Shown: piece by piece, positions 34,151 to 45,264 of the stretch
Position numbering within the stretch: position 1 is the stretch's first letter
Layout of the letters: every line of letters begins with the position of its first letter
Assembly: GCF_004011695.2 (NCBI RefSeq)
Contig: NC_082406.1
Coordinates: 1-64,000, forward strand
Length of the DNA: 64,000 nt
Reading direction: 5' to 3'
Origin: Ascochyta rabiei
Taxonomy: Eukaryota; Ascomycota; Dothideomycetes; Pleosporales; Didymellaceae
Notes under the pieces: model-generated
Seen by the model: only the letters and a program-made list of their open reading frames with translations
The model's database searches: none
What the model was told of the DNA's origin: nothing
Position numbers and translations under genes: made by a program

Positions 34151-36503
34151 TTCACAATCTGTCAAGGAGAACGAAGAAATGTTCTTGATTTTGCAAAGAG
34201 ATACCTTGGTAGATGCAATATAGAGAAAAGAGATTACTTTTACTAGAAAAAAGCTATCTATACTAGATAGATAGCTAGCTAGCAATATCTTTTCTTAGTT
34301 TCTATAGTAATAGTATAGAGCTCTTTCTAGTAAAAGTAGTAGAAATAGCTATAGCTAGTAGTATAAATAGAGAGTAGCTTAAGAAAAGTACTTTTACTTT
34401 TTCTATACTTAATAAAAAGAGGAATACTACTTTTATAGAATAAAAATAAAGAAAATAAATATAGATAAGTTTAGTATTCTTTACTTTATACTAAGAAAAT
34501 CTATAACTAGTAAAAGTAGTTGTACTAAAAGTAGAAGTTACTATAAGTATAAATAGAAAAAGCTAGTTCTAGTGCTATACTTTACTATTTTCTCTACTAC
34601 TATAGTAGTACTACTACTAAGCTAAGTAAAGCTAGTAGTTCTTTTCTATTTATAGTAAAGATAAGTTAACTATAGAGTAAGTAGTACTAGTAAACTAGCT
34701 TATAACTATGCTACGTTAACCTTATAGAAAATAACCTAGATAGAAAGAAGATAGAAGCTAGGTAAAGTAACTATCTACTAAATTACTTATTTCTACTATA
34801 GCTATAGAAACCTACTTAGTAGAAGTAGATAGAGTTTATCTACTAGCTTATAGTATCTCTCTTTTTTCTTTAGTTCTAACTTTTCTTCTATTCTACTACT
34901 TTAAACTTCTACTTACTTTAAGTACGTAGTATTTACTTCTCTCTAAGCTACTAGTGCTTAGTAAAGCTTATAGCTAGCTAGAATAAAGTATATAGCTAGC
35001 TAGTATAAAGTACTAGTACATAGAAAAAGCTACTTTATAGAATGATACTACTAAAGAGTAGCTTTTAAATTCTTCTTTTATCTTCTCTCTGCCTCTTCTC
35101 TAGGCTTAGACAGAAGGAATATAGGATATGTTAGTTAGGCTTCCTAAATAGGAAAGTTTGCTTCTAGCTATAGATTACTTCTATAATAGTAGAAACTATA
35201 CTAAAGGGCTTTTATTTCTCTAAATGCTAAAGTTTTATATGCTTTCTAGGCCTAATTTTTGCGTAGAGTCTAAAAAAAAGAAGGGTTTTAGGTATAAAGA
35301 AGAGTAAGAATTATTTTCTAGTATAGTTACTATAAGAAGCTAGCTATACTTCTATAGAGTCTACTTTCTTATAGCTATATAAAGAATAAAACCAGTATTT
35401 TTACTTAGTATACTTTTATAAAGAAGTAAAAGCTACTTTATCTTTCCTTACTACTAGATAGAGATAGATAGGAACTACTTTACTTTTTACTTATAAATAA
35501 ATAAAAGTAAAGACTTTACTTAAGCTTAAAAGTAGTAAGCTAACTACTATTCTTACTAGTAGAATACTAGAAGTACTACTACTAGTAGCATAGTATAAAA
35601 GATAGAGGGAAGCTTACTTATAGTAATAGATTTTATAAGAAAAAAAAAAAAAAAAAAAAAAAAAACTTCTAGCTTTACTAAAAAGAAAGGAGAAGTAGGT
35701 TCTTAGTTAGCTTAAGAATAGAGTAACTAGTATAAAGAATAAGTAAAAGAGCTAGCTAAAAGAAAGAACTAGCTAGAAAGTAGTAAAGTAAGCTTTAAAA
35801 AGAAAATACTATATAGTAAGATTAGCTACGCTAGTTTGTTACTAGATAGATAAGAAAAGAAAAGACTATAGAGATAAAGAGATAAAGCTTCTTACTATAC
35901 TAAGTATAGAAAGTCTATATAGATAAGTAGTAGAAGAAAAGCGTTTTATAGTTTATTTACTAGTTAAGTTAGCTTTTACTTACTTTCTATTCTTTATTTA
36001 CTATACTTAGTTTATACTTACTTTCTATTCTTTATTTACTATACTTAGCTTATACTTACTAGTTTTATCTCTAAAGTAAAGAGACATCTCTTATTATAAG
36101 TAGAATAGAAAGCTTTTACTCTTACTTTTCTAGTACTATATAAGTAACTTCTTTTTTTACTATATAGAAAGAATTATAAGATAGTACTATAAAGTAAGAA
36201 AAGAAAGTAGTATTAACTAGTAGAAAAATACTAAGATAAAGAGAGTAGAGATCTAGTAGTAGTAAGGTAGATATGCTATAGAGTAGCTTTTCTACCTACT
36301 TTACTAAAGTTAATAGCTAGTAGCTACTCTTCTTCTGCTTAAAAAGAAGTAGAGAGTATAGATTATAGAGTAGAGTATAGAGTATATATTAATAAAGCTA
36401 ACTACTAGAATAGCATTCCCTTCTAAAGAGAATAGAGAAGATAAAATACATATATATATTTTACTATTTAGAAGCTACTATAGTAGAGGGAAAAGTAGAG
36501 CTT
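34151..36503. other. CA/TG-poor intergenic DNA, no gene recognised
   Basis: The sequence is almost entirely TAG, CTA, AAG and TAT words with very few CA, TG or CG dinucleotides. A 26-base A run occurs at 35,640-35,665. No reading frame or family similarity is apparent. Confidence 0.6.
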
Positions 36504-39500
36504 TTAAGTATAGAAGATAGATTTTAAGCTTTCTAAAGTGGTTTCTTCTATACTAGTAGCTAGATTGCTAGATACTACGCTAGTAGAACTAGTAGTAGAT
36601 TTACTCTCTACTTCTTTTATATCTTTTTCTAGGTCTAGTAGTGTAACTTCTAGTAGAATCTTATAAAGGAAAAGAACCTTCTTAGTATCTACTTCTACTA
36701 CCTTACTTAGTAGCTCTACTATTATAAAGTCTTCTTTAGTAGTATAGCTAGTATCTTTTAAATAGTCTTCTTTAAGCTTAGATAGTGTTTCTAAGCTAGA
36801 AATAGGGATATCTCTCTTAATTAGTTCTTGTAGAAATACTATATAGTTAACTATTATATCTCTATATAAGCAAGTAGCTTTACTCTTAGAGTAGCAGATA
36901 AACTTAGGTAAATAGCAATAGTAGCATACTAAGTTAGGTGGTATAATACCTCTATTATTAATAGGTGTTTTTATAACTTTAAAGATAGATCTTACTCTAT
37001 TCTCTAAGCTACTTTTATAGTTAGAGCAATCCTCTAAAGAGTGTGTGCTATAGCTAGTATACTTATATCTAAAGAAGCAGTTAATACAAAATTTAGTAGT
37101 AAAATCTTCTATTTTTTCTATTATTTTAACTTTTAAGGTCTCTACTAGAATAGAGTTGCTAGTTAGGCTTTCTTTAGCTTTTTCTAGACTTTTACTTCTT
37201 TTTAAACAACTAATACACTTAGCTACTTCTAGAGAGCAAGTTAGCTCTTGCTTATCTTCTAGATATTCTTCTAGTATTCTTCTATTACAAGCTCTATCTA
37301 GTAGAAACTCTATTAACTTGTTATTATCTATTACTTTAAACTCTTCTAACGTAGTTATACTACTAGCGTTAATAGAAATCTCTACTAATCTATCTTTTAT
37401 AGTACTAGGATAAATAAGAAAAGCTTTGCCTTCTTTTAACAATCTAGCTACTCTACCTATACCTTGTATAGTATTAATAAAGCTATTATAGATATAGATA
37501 AAGAGAATACTCTTAATAAAAGGATAATCTATCCCTACTATTAAAGCGCTAGTAGCTACTATGCTAGTATAAGTACTATTATTACTATCTAGAAATAAGC
37601 TTAGATTTTTCTCTAGTAGCACTTTTTCTTCTAGATCTATAGTGCTATAGTAGTAAGGTATAGCAAACGCCTTAGCTACCCTTCTAGCTTCTTCTTTAGT
37701 TCTAGTATAGAGAATTATCTTCTCTTTACTTTTTAAAGACTTTACTTCTTCTATTAGAATACTTCTAGCTATCTCTATAGGCTTATTACTTTCTATAGGT
37801 ATGTAGCTTATATTATCTCTAGTAGTAGACTCTTTTATAGCATAGGGCTTATAGATACTAAACTTTAACTCTAATAGATTAAGTAAGCTACTAGGTAGCG
37901 TAGCGCTTATAAATACTAGATTAAACTCTAGATTAAGAATCTTATTAATACTTTCTAGCCTAGGCCTAAAGCTTTCTTCTAGTAGCAGTAAGTGTGCTTC
38001 TTCTAAGAAGATAGTAGTAGATACTCTATCTATCTTAAGACTATACAAGTAGCTTAAAAAGCTAACCTCTAGTAATAAATCTATAGATATAAACAGTAGA
38101 TTTGCTTTTATCTCTTTAGTAACTAGCGTATCTAGATTACTAGCATCTATTAGCATACTATTAAGCTTTAAGCTTCTAGATCTATTATAAAGGTCTTTTA
38201 GTAAGCTTATTCTAGGTACTACTACTATATACTTTCTATTAGAATATAAGTAGCTAGGTAGAAAGAAGAGATTGGATTTTCCTCCTCCTGTTTTAGATAT
38301 ATAGGTTAAGAAAGGAGTAGAATCTATTATCTCTTTAATAGCTTCTTCTTGCCTAGGGCTTTTAAAGTCTTCTATTTCTATATTTATACTTTTATATAGC
38401 TCTTTTAAGCTCTCTAGTAAAGTCTTTCTTCTACTACTTATAGCTAAGTTAGTTAAGCTTCTAAGTTTAATATTCTCTCTAATAATCTTTTCTCTCTCTT
38501 CTAGACTTATACTATTACTACTACTAGTTTTAGTAATAATACCTTCTAAATAGTTTAGCTTTTTAAGCTTAGCGCTTATAGGGCTAGTTAAGTCTATACT
38601 AGACTTTCTTTTACTAGGACTACTAGGTAGAATAGGTAAAGTGCTAGTTAGACTAGTCTTTTCCTTTTCTATATCTCTATTTATAATAGCTTCTATTTTC
38701 TTACTATAGCTACTAGAAGGTATTTCTCTAGCAGAAGAGCTTTTAAAAAAGATATCTTCTTCTTCTTCTTCTTCTTCTTCTTCTTCTTCTTCTTCTTCTT
38801 TATTAAAGTCTAAGCTAGGTAGAATACTACTACTAAGACTTATAGTAGTGTTTCTATTTAATAGCGCTTCTCTTTCTCTATTAGTAGTAAGATCTTTTAT
38901 ATAGTTAATATTACTACTAAGAATACTAGAGCTAGTTCTAAAAGAAGGCCTAGCTAGATCTAGTTTATCTTCTAGTAGTACCTCTTTACTTTTACTAGAG
39001 TTAGCATCTTCTTTTTCTTTACTAGTGCTACTGCTACTATTCTCTTCTATAGTAGAGGTAACTAGATTCTCTTTATCTCTATTAAGTTCTTCTAGAAGAA
39101 GACTATCTTCTATATCTAGACTATAGTTACTACTAGAGTCTTCTTCTAGAATAGCATCTTCTTCTATAGCTAAGTTACTATTACTACTAAGATTATCTTC
39201 TATAGATCTATTCTCTTTAGTAGTAGAAGCACTAGCGCTAGAGCTACTACTACTTCTAAAAGTACTAGTAGGTATTCTTTCACTTATTCTATTATCCTTA
39301 CTACTTTTACTAGTGCTAGTAGTATAGACTAGAGGCTTTTTTACTTCTTTACTTCTACTAGAAGCTAGGCTTTTACTCTTATAGTTTTCTACTAGGTTTA
39401 GAATAGTACTATACTTATTCTCTTCTTCTACACTCTTTTTCTTACAAGCACTAGTAGTAGCTATAGAAGTACTAGGTATATAATTAGCACTAGTAAAGCT

Positions 39501-42500
39501 ATTACTAGAGTCTAAGCTATTGCTTCTACTATTCCTTCTACTATTATTCTTACTAGTAGAAGTAGCCTCTAGTCTAGTAGTAAAGATAGGATATAGACTA
39601 GAAGTACCTTCTTTAGTGCTTTTATTAATCTTATATAGACTTCTTCTATTTCTTATCCTATAAACTCTAGTACTATTATCTTCTTCTAAGCTAGCGTTAT
39701 CTGCTAAGCTACTAGTAGTACTATTACTAGAGATATCTATTATATCTTCTTCTTTACTAGGTAGCGTATCTACTCTAGTATAATGCTTCTTATTAATAGG
39801 CTTTTTTAGTATAACTACTTTAGGGCTACTAGTAGTAAGAGCCTCTTCTTTTCTAGAACTAGAGCTAGAGCTAGAGCTAGAACTAGAGCTATTAATTATA
39901 AACTTCTTTCTCTTACTTATAGTAGTAGGAGGTCTGCTCTTCTCTCTACTAGAGCTACTACTAGAGCTACTACTACTACTTTCTCTTCTTATAGTATCTT
40001 TACTAGAAGTATTATTATATACTTTATCTAATATATCCTGTGTACTAGTACTATAGTTAAAGTTATCTTTTAAAGTAGTATGGTTATTAAAGTCTATACT
40101 ACTATAGCTTACCTCCTCTTCTCTATTACTACTAGAAGAAGGTGCTTTACTAGAGCTTATAATGTTTATATCTTCTATTAACTCTTCTATACTCTTAGCT
40201 TCTTCTCTTCTAATAGGCTTTACGCTAGGTAGAATAGAGTCTTCCAGCCTAGTAGCTATAGCGTTAAAGACTACTAGCTTCTTATCTATAGTTCTACTAC
40301 TAAGCTCTAGAAAGTTAAAGATTCTAGTAGTAAAATCTATAGACTTTTGCTCTAGGCTACTAGTTTTACTAGCTAGGATATTACTATCTCTAGCATAGTT
40401 ACCTAGTGCTACTTTAGTAGAGTGATTAAACAGTATATCTTCTATATTATTCTCTTCCTCCTCTTCTTCTAGTATACCTTCTAGATCTATATTTAATCTA
40501 TTAATAATAATATACTTTATAGCTTGTCTATAAGTAGAGATAGAGAGCTTTATACCTAGAAACTCTAGGGTTTTAATACTAAGTAGATTAGAGATATCTT
40601 TACTAGTAATAAGCTTATTATTAACTTCTAGTAAATAAGGACTAGCTTTCTTTATATTAAACACCTTAAAGTTTAGGTAGTTATAGAAAGGTATGCCTAA
40701 AGTTATATATACTTTTAGTAGGTAGCTAAACTTAGGGCTAAAGAACCTAACTATGTTATTATCTCTATTAGTAATACTATTAGACTTGCTATAGCTAGTC
40801 TCTACTTTTATTAGCTTAGTAATGCTATCTATATATAGGTTTCTAGAGCCTAGCTCTAGGCTATTAGTATACTTTAGTAACTCTACCTCTGTGCCTCTAA
40901 TAGGGCAAGCTGCTAGTAGATAGAAAGCTAGACCTAGTAGCTTAATAAACTCTTGCCTATCTTTTAGATATTTTCTTATATTATAGATATTAAAATCTAT
41001 ACTAGTGCTAGTAATGCTATTAATAAAGAACTTAGAGAAGATAGAGCTAGTATCTTCTAGTCTTTTAATTAGGTAGAAGCTATAGTCTTTTAGGTTATAG
41101 TCTCTATTGTTAGTACTATCTTCTAGAAAGCTATAGGTAGGACTAGTATCTACTACACTATCTTCTAGCTTGTTAAAGTCTAGATCTAGATTACTAGGAT
41201 TAAGATAAAGAATTCTAGAGAATAGAAACTCTTCTAAGGTATCTTCTATATAGACAAAGAACTTCTTAAGCTTCTTAATATCTACTTCTAGACTATTATC
41301 TACTATAAAGAGATTGCTACTAATATCTCTTATTCTAGGCTTAGTTAGCGTGTTAGTAGCTATAGCTCTAGTATAAGCTCTTAAAGAGGTTAATTCTTCA
41401 AAGCTATTACTAGAGTTAAATGTTAGATTTCTACTATAGTAGTCTAGAAAGACCTCTTCTAAGCTAGTAGAATTACTACTAGTAGTTAACTTATTATATC
41501 TACTATTAACTATAGCTATAGAGAATAGCCTAAGAGAATAGATTAGATAAGAGCAATCTTGCTCTATGCTAATAGCTGCCTTAGTAACTCTTGTATTTAG
41601 ATCTATACTTTTAATAGCTAGAAAAGTAATAATAGCACTATTAAAGCTAGGGTATTCTTCTAGGTTATCTTGTGCTAGAGGCTGCTCTAGCAGCGTATCT
41701 ACTATAGCTATTAAATACTCTTTACTTCTAGCAACTAGCGTAGTAAATAGAGTATCTAGTATACTATCTTCTAGGTTTTCTTTACTAGCTTCTAGAAAGT
41801 CTTTTATATTCTCTACTATAGTAGCTACTAGCTCTTCTACTAGAGAGGGTACAATAGGTTGCTTACTAGTAGTAGACTTATCTCTAGCTCTTTCTCTAAT
41901 AACTCTATATAGATAGACTATAAATAGACTAAAATACTTATAGTACTTTCTTTTCACATCCTTACTAGAGAGTAGGCTAAAGTCTTTTAGATTCTTCTCT
42001 TTATTAGTAGCTAGTACCTCTGTTTGTAGCTGCTGCCTAAGCCTTCTATTTAGCTTCTCTACTAGAGGTTCTATAGAGTATAGAGTCTCTTCTACTAGCT
42101 TAAGTAGATTGTATTCTACTCTCTCTTCTGTAGTAGTGCTCTTCTTTATAGGAATAGTAACTAGCTTAAGTAAGCTATTAAGATTCTTATTATTAAGAAA
42201 GAGATAGAACTTAGTTTTACGTATAGTAGAAGGTATCTCTTTATTCTCTAATAAAGTAAAGCTTAGATTAGTAGCATTAGTAAACGCTTCTAGCTCTTCT
42301 CTATAGCTATTAATAAGGCTGTTAGAAGTACTAAGAGTAGTAGTAGTAATAGTAGGCTCTATAGCGCTAGTAGTACTACTATTATCTTTTATAATAAAGT
42401 AGTTTAATAAATCTTTCTTCTTAAATAGACTTTGTATCTTAATATTACGTTTATAGAAGGTCTTTTTACTACTAGTAAAAGGTATTTCTTTCTCTTTTCT

Positions 42501-42881
42501 ATGCTTTTCTAAGTGTAGGTATAAACTTTTAGTAGTACTAAAGAGACTATTACACTCTTTAACTAGGTATAGATAACCTTCTTCTATAAGCTTTAGTTCT
42601 TTAAAGAAATACTTATAGTTCTCTATAGAGTGTAGACTATTAATATTAGCTATAGAATAGTCTTTAATATCTTCTAAAAACCTTTTTACTTCTCTATCTT
42701 TAAAAGAAATTCTATGCTGCTTTATAAGATGCTGCTTAGTTATTTCTACTATATTAGTACTTTTATTACTATTAATACCATTTAGGCAGCTACTATTAGA
42801 GCAGAATAGAAGCCCTAGATCTTTAAAGTAAGATAAGTTATAGCCTAGCTCTATAGTAGGAGTATAGTTAGAGGTAGACAT
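36504..42881 (-). CDS. Intact giant OrsD / recombinase-like / RecQ-like helicase, 2,125 aa
   Basis: A single uninterrupted exon from ATG to stop. Domains: zinc finger C27, C32, H51, H56; a second C/H motif (C110, H123, H127), with the OrsD-like QSLF...YF at 150-162; a recombinase-like core with PIRGTEVELL (R662, E665), K699 in a basic loop and STYRQA (R785); a Ser/Glu-rich disordered linker (about 900-1450); and a helicase with Q1511, Walker A SKTGGGKS (1529-1536), EEAH (1627-1630, Glu where RecQ has Asp), SAT (1659-1661) and QGIGRVAR (1806-1813). C-terminal zinc cysteines (C1865, C1882, C1889, C1892) match the RecQ CRR...C...CxxC pattern, with more Cys pairs at 1932/1935 and 1986/1989. It likely unwinds DNA in the nucleus; its exact role is unknown. 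I see no Trp and only two Met, matching TG/CA depletion. A recombinase active-site Tyr was not identified. Confidence 0.92.
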   Translation of the reverse strand: MSTSNYTPTIELGYNLSYFKDLGLLFCSNSSCLNGINSNKSTNIVEITKQHLIKQHRISFKDREVKRFLEDIKDYSIANINSLHSIENYKYFFKELKLIEEGYLYLVKECNSLFSTTKSLYLHLEKHRKEKEIPFTSSKKTFYKRNIKIQSLFKKKDLLNYFIIKDNSSTTSAIEPTITTTTLSTSNSLINSYREELEAFTNATNLSFTLLENKEIPSTIRKTKFYLFLNNKNLNSLLKLVTIPIKKSTTTEERVEYNLLKLVEETLYSIEPLVEKLNRRLRQQLQTEVLATNKEKNLKDFSLLSSKDVKRKYYKYFSLFIVYLYRVIRERARDKSTTSKQPIVPSLVEELVATIVENIKDFLEASKENLEDSILDTLFTTLVARSKEYLIAIVDTLLEQPLAQDNLEEYPSFNSAIITFLAIKSIDLNTRVTKAAISIEQDCSYLIYSLRLFSIAIVNSRYNKLTTSSNSTSLEEVFLDYYSRNLTFNSSNSFEELTSLRAYTRAIATNTLTKPRIRDISSNLFIVDNSLEVDIKKLKKFFVYIEDTLEEFLFSRILYLNPSNLDLDFNKLEDSVVDTSPTYSFLEDSTNNRDYNLKDYSFYLIKRLEDTSSIFSKFFINSITSTSIDFNIYNIRKYLKDRQEFIKLLGLAFYLLAACPIRGTEVELLKYTNSLELGSRNLYIDSITKLIKVETSYSKSNSITNRDNNIVRFFSPKFSYLLKVYITLGIPFYNYLNFKVFNIKKASPYLLEVNNKLITSKDISNLLSIKTLEFLGIKLSISTYRQAIKYIIINRLNIDLEGILEEEEEENNIEDILFNHSTKVALGNYARDSNILASKTSSLEQKSIDFTTRIFNFLELSSRTIDKKLVVFNAIATRLEDSILPSVKPIRREEAKSIEELIEDINIISSSKAPSSSSNREEEVSYSSIDFNNHTTLKDNFNYSTSTQDILDKVYNNTSSKDTIRRESSSSSSSSSSSREKSRPPTTISKRKKFIINSSSSSSSSSSSSRKEEALTTSSPKVVILKKPINKKHYTRVDTLPSKEEDIIDISSNSTTSSLADNASLEEDNSTRVYRIRNRRSLYKINKSTKEGTSSLYPIFTTRLEATSTSKNNSRRNSRSNSLDSSNSFTSANYIPSTSIATTSACKKKSVEEENKYSTILNLVENYKSKSLASSRSKEVKKPLVYTTSTSKSSKDNRISERIPTSTFRSSSSSSASASTTKENRSIEDNLSSNSNLAIEEDAILEEDSSSNYSLDIEDSLLLEELNRDKENLVTSTIEENSSSSTSKEKEDANSSKSKEVLLEDKLDLARPSFRTSSSILSSNINYIKDLTTNREREALLNRNTTISLSSSILPSLDFNKEEEEEEEEEEEEEEDIFFKSSSAREIPSSSYSKKIEAIINRDIEKEKTSLTSTLPILPSSPSKRKSSIDLTSPISAKLKKLNYLEGIITKTSSSNSISLEEREKIIRENIKLRSLTNLAISSRRKTLLESLKELYKSINIEIEDFKSPRQEEAIKEIIDSTPFLTYISKTGGGKSNLFFLPSYLYSNRKYIVVVPRISLLKDLYNRSRSLKLNSMLIDASNLDTLVTKEIKANLLFISIDLLLEVSFLSYLYSLKIDRVSTTIFLEEAHLLLLEESFRPRLESINKILNLEFNLVFISATLPSSLLNLLELKFSIYKPYAIKESTTRDNISYIPIESNKPIEIARSILIEEVKSLKSKEKIILYTRTKEEARRVAKAFAIPYYYSTIDLEEKVLLEKNLSLFLDSNNSTYTSIVATSALIVGIDYPFIKSILFIYIYNSFINTIQGIGRVARLLKEGKAFLIYPSTIKDRLVEISINASSITTLEEFKVIDNNKLIEFLLDRACNRRILEEYLEDKQELTCSLEVAKCISCLKRSKSLEKAKESLTSNSILVETLKVKIIEKIEDFTTKFCINCFFRYKYTSYSTHSLEDCSNYKSSLENRVRSIFKVIKTPINNRGIIPPNLVCYYCYLPKFICYSKSKATCLYRDIIVNYIVFLQELIKRDIPISSLETLSKLKEDYLKDTSYTTKEDFIIVELLSKVVEVDTKKVLFLYKILLEVTLLDLEKDIKEVESKSTTSSTSVVSSNLATSIEETTLESLKSIFYT

Positions 42882-43651
42882 AGTAGTATACTTAGCTAGT
42901 TAAATAGAGTTCTTTTATAGTATTTCTATAGGTATATTAGTAGGCTTCTAGTAGAAGATGTAGCTAAGGGTAAAATAGAGAATACTTACTTTTATAGTAT
43001 TTAGTAATAGATATAGAAGGTAGAGGTCTGTAGATAGAATAGTATAGTAAAGAGTAAAGTAGAGAGTAGAGTAGAGAAGGATAGTAAAGAGAAGAAAGAA
43101 GTGTTTATATAGATAGCTAGCTCTAGCTATTAGTAAGTCTAATTAGCGTTTAGTTAAAAGAGAATTACCTTTATTCTTAATTCTACTACTAGTAATTAAG
43201 AATTAAACAAAGAGGAATTAGTTAATTCTTCATTATTCTACTAGTAAGTAGAAATAAATAAAAGAAGAATTAGTTAATTCTTAATTACTGCTAGAATAAT
43301 TAGGAATTAATTAAAGAAGAATTAGTTGATTCTTAATTATTCTACTAGTAATTAGGATTTAATAAATAAAGAATTAGTTAATTCTTAATTACTGCTAGAA
43401 CAATTAAGAATTGAGTAAAGAAGAATTAGTTAATTCTTAATTATTCTACTACTAATTAAGGATTAAGTAAAGAAGAATTTATTAATTGTTAATTTTAGTA
43501 TAGTAAATAGAAGACTACTAGTTAAGACGTAATAGAAAAGAAGATAATATAAAAGTAGAGAAACTCTCTTTCTATTTTATACTACTACACTACTATCTAC
43601 TCTTCTATAACCCTAACTACTTATACTAAGGTACTAAGCAAAATACTAAAG
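42882..43651. promoter_or_regulatory. Divergent intergenic region with tandem repeats (43,190-43,490)
   Basis: The head-to-head genes start at 42,881 (minus) and 43,705 (plus). From about 43,190 to 43,490 an AT-rich unit of roughly 50-58 bp is repeated about five times, each with GAATTAGTTAATTCTTAATT, an imperfect palindrome. This may be a control or origin-like element. The flanking TAAACACTTC-type AT-rich DNA shows no other gene. Confidence 0.55.
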
Positions 43652-43704
43652 GTAAGAATTCTATATACTACTATCTTCTAGAAGCTAACTTCTATCTTTT
43701 CTAG
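43652..43704 (+). other. Putative 5' UTR intron (53 bp)
   Basis: Donor GGTAAGAAT at 43,652, branch-like GAAGCTAAC at about 43,681 and acceptor TTTTCTAG ending at 43,704. It lies immediately before the ATG at 43,705. No ATG lies in the presumed leader exon. Confidence 0.55.
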
Positions 43705-44368
43705 ATGTCTAGCATTAAGACGAGCTATAAGAATCTTAACTATAGTACTACTATAGCTAGAAGATTTCTTAAAGAAAATCTTAGCTCTTTAGCTTTAACT
43801 TCTACCTATCTACTAGGAAAGAATGTTTATAATATAAGAGACAAAGCTAGTAATAAGGTAGTAGGCTTTCTAGGCTACCTAGTTAGCTATAGCAAGCTAC
43901 CTAGCTTAGTAAACTATATTTATAAGAAAGGTATAGTAGTATAATCTTATAGTAGAAGTATCTATGCTAATAGCAGACGCTAGGCTTAGAACTAGGCTAT
44001 AATAGGTTCTTTATTATTATAGTAAACTCTTTTAAGAAAGAAGAATACTATATTACCTACTATAATACTAGAGTAGAAGATAAAGTTACTCTAGTTACTA
44101 GTAAAGAGTTCTTAGAAGAGTACGTTAGTAATAGACTCTATACTATTCTAGAGCTAGATAATAGGTATGTCTCTATGCTAGTATAGTAACTATAGTAGCT
44201 AATAAGTCTAGCCCTTCCTTCTTTAGTAGAGAAACACTAGAGTACCTAGAGAATTTAAAAGAGAAAGAAGAAGAAGAAGAAGAGAAAGAAGAAAGTACTA
44301 CTAGTGTTACTAGTTCTACTAGCTCTACTAGTATAGAAGAAGAAGAAGATCTTTTTATAGACTATTAA
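43705..44368 (+). CDS. Three-exon gene, 182 aa, unknown family, divergent from the giant helicase
   Basis: Exons 43,705-43,930, 43,984-44,164 and 44,227-44,368 join to 549 nt, exactly 183 codons including TAA. Intron 1 (53 bp) has GTATAG, a TGCTAAT branch site and a CTAG acceptor. Intron 2 (62 bp) has GTATGT, AGCTAATAA and CTTTAG. Phases are consistent across both joins. The protein has a basic, Tyr/Lys/Leu-rich N-terminal half (residues 1-75) and a middle with Ile/Phe-rich strands and LVTSKEFLEEY. Its tail is acidic and low-complexity, with Glu runs around a Ser/Thr stretch, ending EDLFIDY. I do not recognise it. It shares the CA/TG-poor composition of the neighbouring helicase and occupies the place held by the partner gene in the other pairs, so a functional pairing is plausible. 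The splicing is inferred from sequence only. Confidence 0.7.
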
Positions 44369-45260
44369 ATGCTATAGCTCTATGTTAAGTAGAAGTCCTT
44401 TAAGGTTAAAATTAGTTCTAGAATCTTATCTACTTTTAAAAAGAATAAACTAAGAAAAAAGAAATGTCTCTAGCTATAGTATAGGTATATAAATAGAAAT
44501 AAGATAGAATAAAGATTGGTTAATGCTATTACCTTTATAAAAGGATTGTTAGTTCTTCTCTTTAGTTACTGTATAAATAGAAAGTTACTAGCTATTGCTA
44601 GTAAAGAATAGTCTTAGAAGAATGCTTTTCTCTATATTATACTTTGTCTTTATCTATTAAAAGAGCCTCTACCTATATACTAGATAGAAAAGATAGAGAA
44701 TTCTCTTTTCCTATTTCTATATCTTAAGGGTACTTATTACTATTAGCTATATAGAGAAATAGAAAGAATTAACGCTAGTTATTCTTATAGATACTAAGTA
44801 TAAGAAGTAAGAGTTATTCTCTCTAGATATTCTCCCTAGGTATTCTCTCTAGTTATTCTATCTACTTATTATCTATAAGGGATAGAAAGCTAGTTCTTCT
44901 CTCTAATAATCTCTACTAGATATTACTTTCTAGAACTACTATCTCTACTACCCTAGGATAGGCTATAACAGCTAGAAAAGAAGAAAGAAAAGAAGAAGAA
45001 AAAGAAGAAAAGAATAAAAAACTAACTACTTATTCTAAAGCGCTAGTTGTTCTTTTAGATAGGTTAGTAGAGTATAATACCTAGTAAATAGCTAGTAGAT
45101 AGCTATTAGCTATAGTGTTTATAGCTATAGAGATAGTAGAATAACTAAAAGATAGTTATAGATACTAATAAAATGTTATTAACTATTTTATTATCTTCTA
45201 AATAAGCTACTAGAAGAGACTAGATCTAGTAGAGATATAGTAAAAGAAGCTAAAGCTTAA
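44369..45260. other. CA/TG-poor spacer, no gene recognised
   Basis: CTAG-rich AT sequence continues the island. There are short A/G-rich runs near 44,970-45,020 and no supported reading frame. Confidence 0.55.
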
Positions 45261-45264
45261 GAAA

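Noticed and set aside
34034..34285. 83-codon minus-strand frame
   Set aside because: It crosses the 101-bp tandem repeat and ends in unrelated sequence, with no support for coding.
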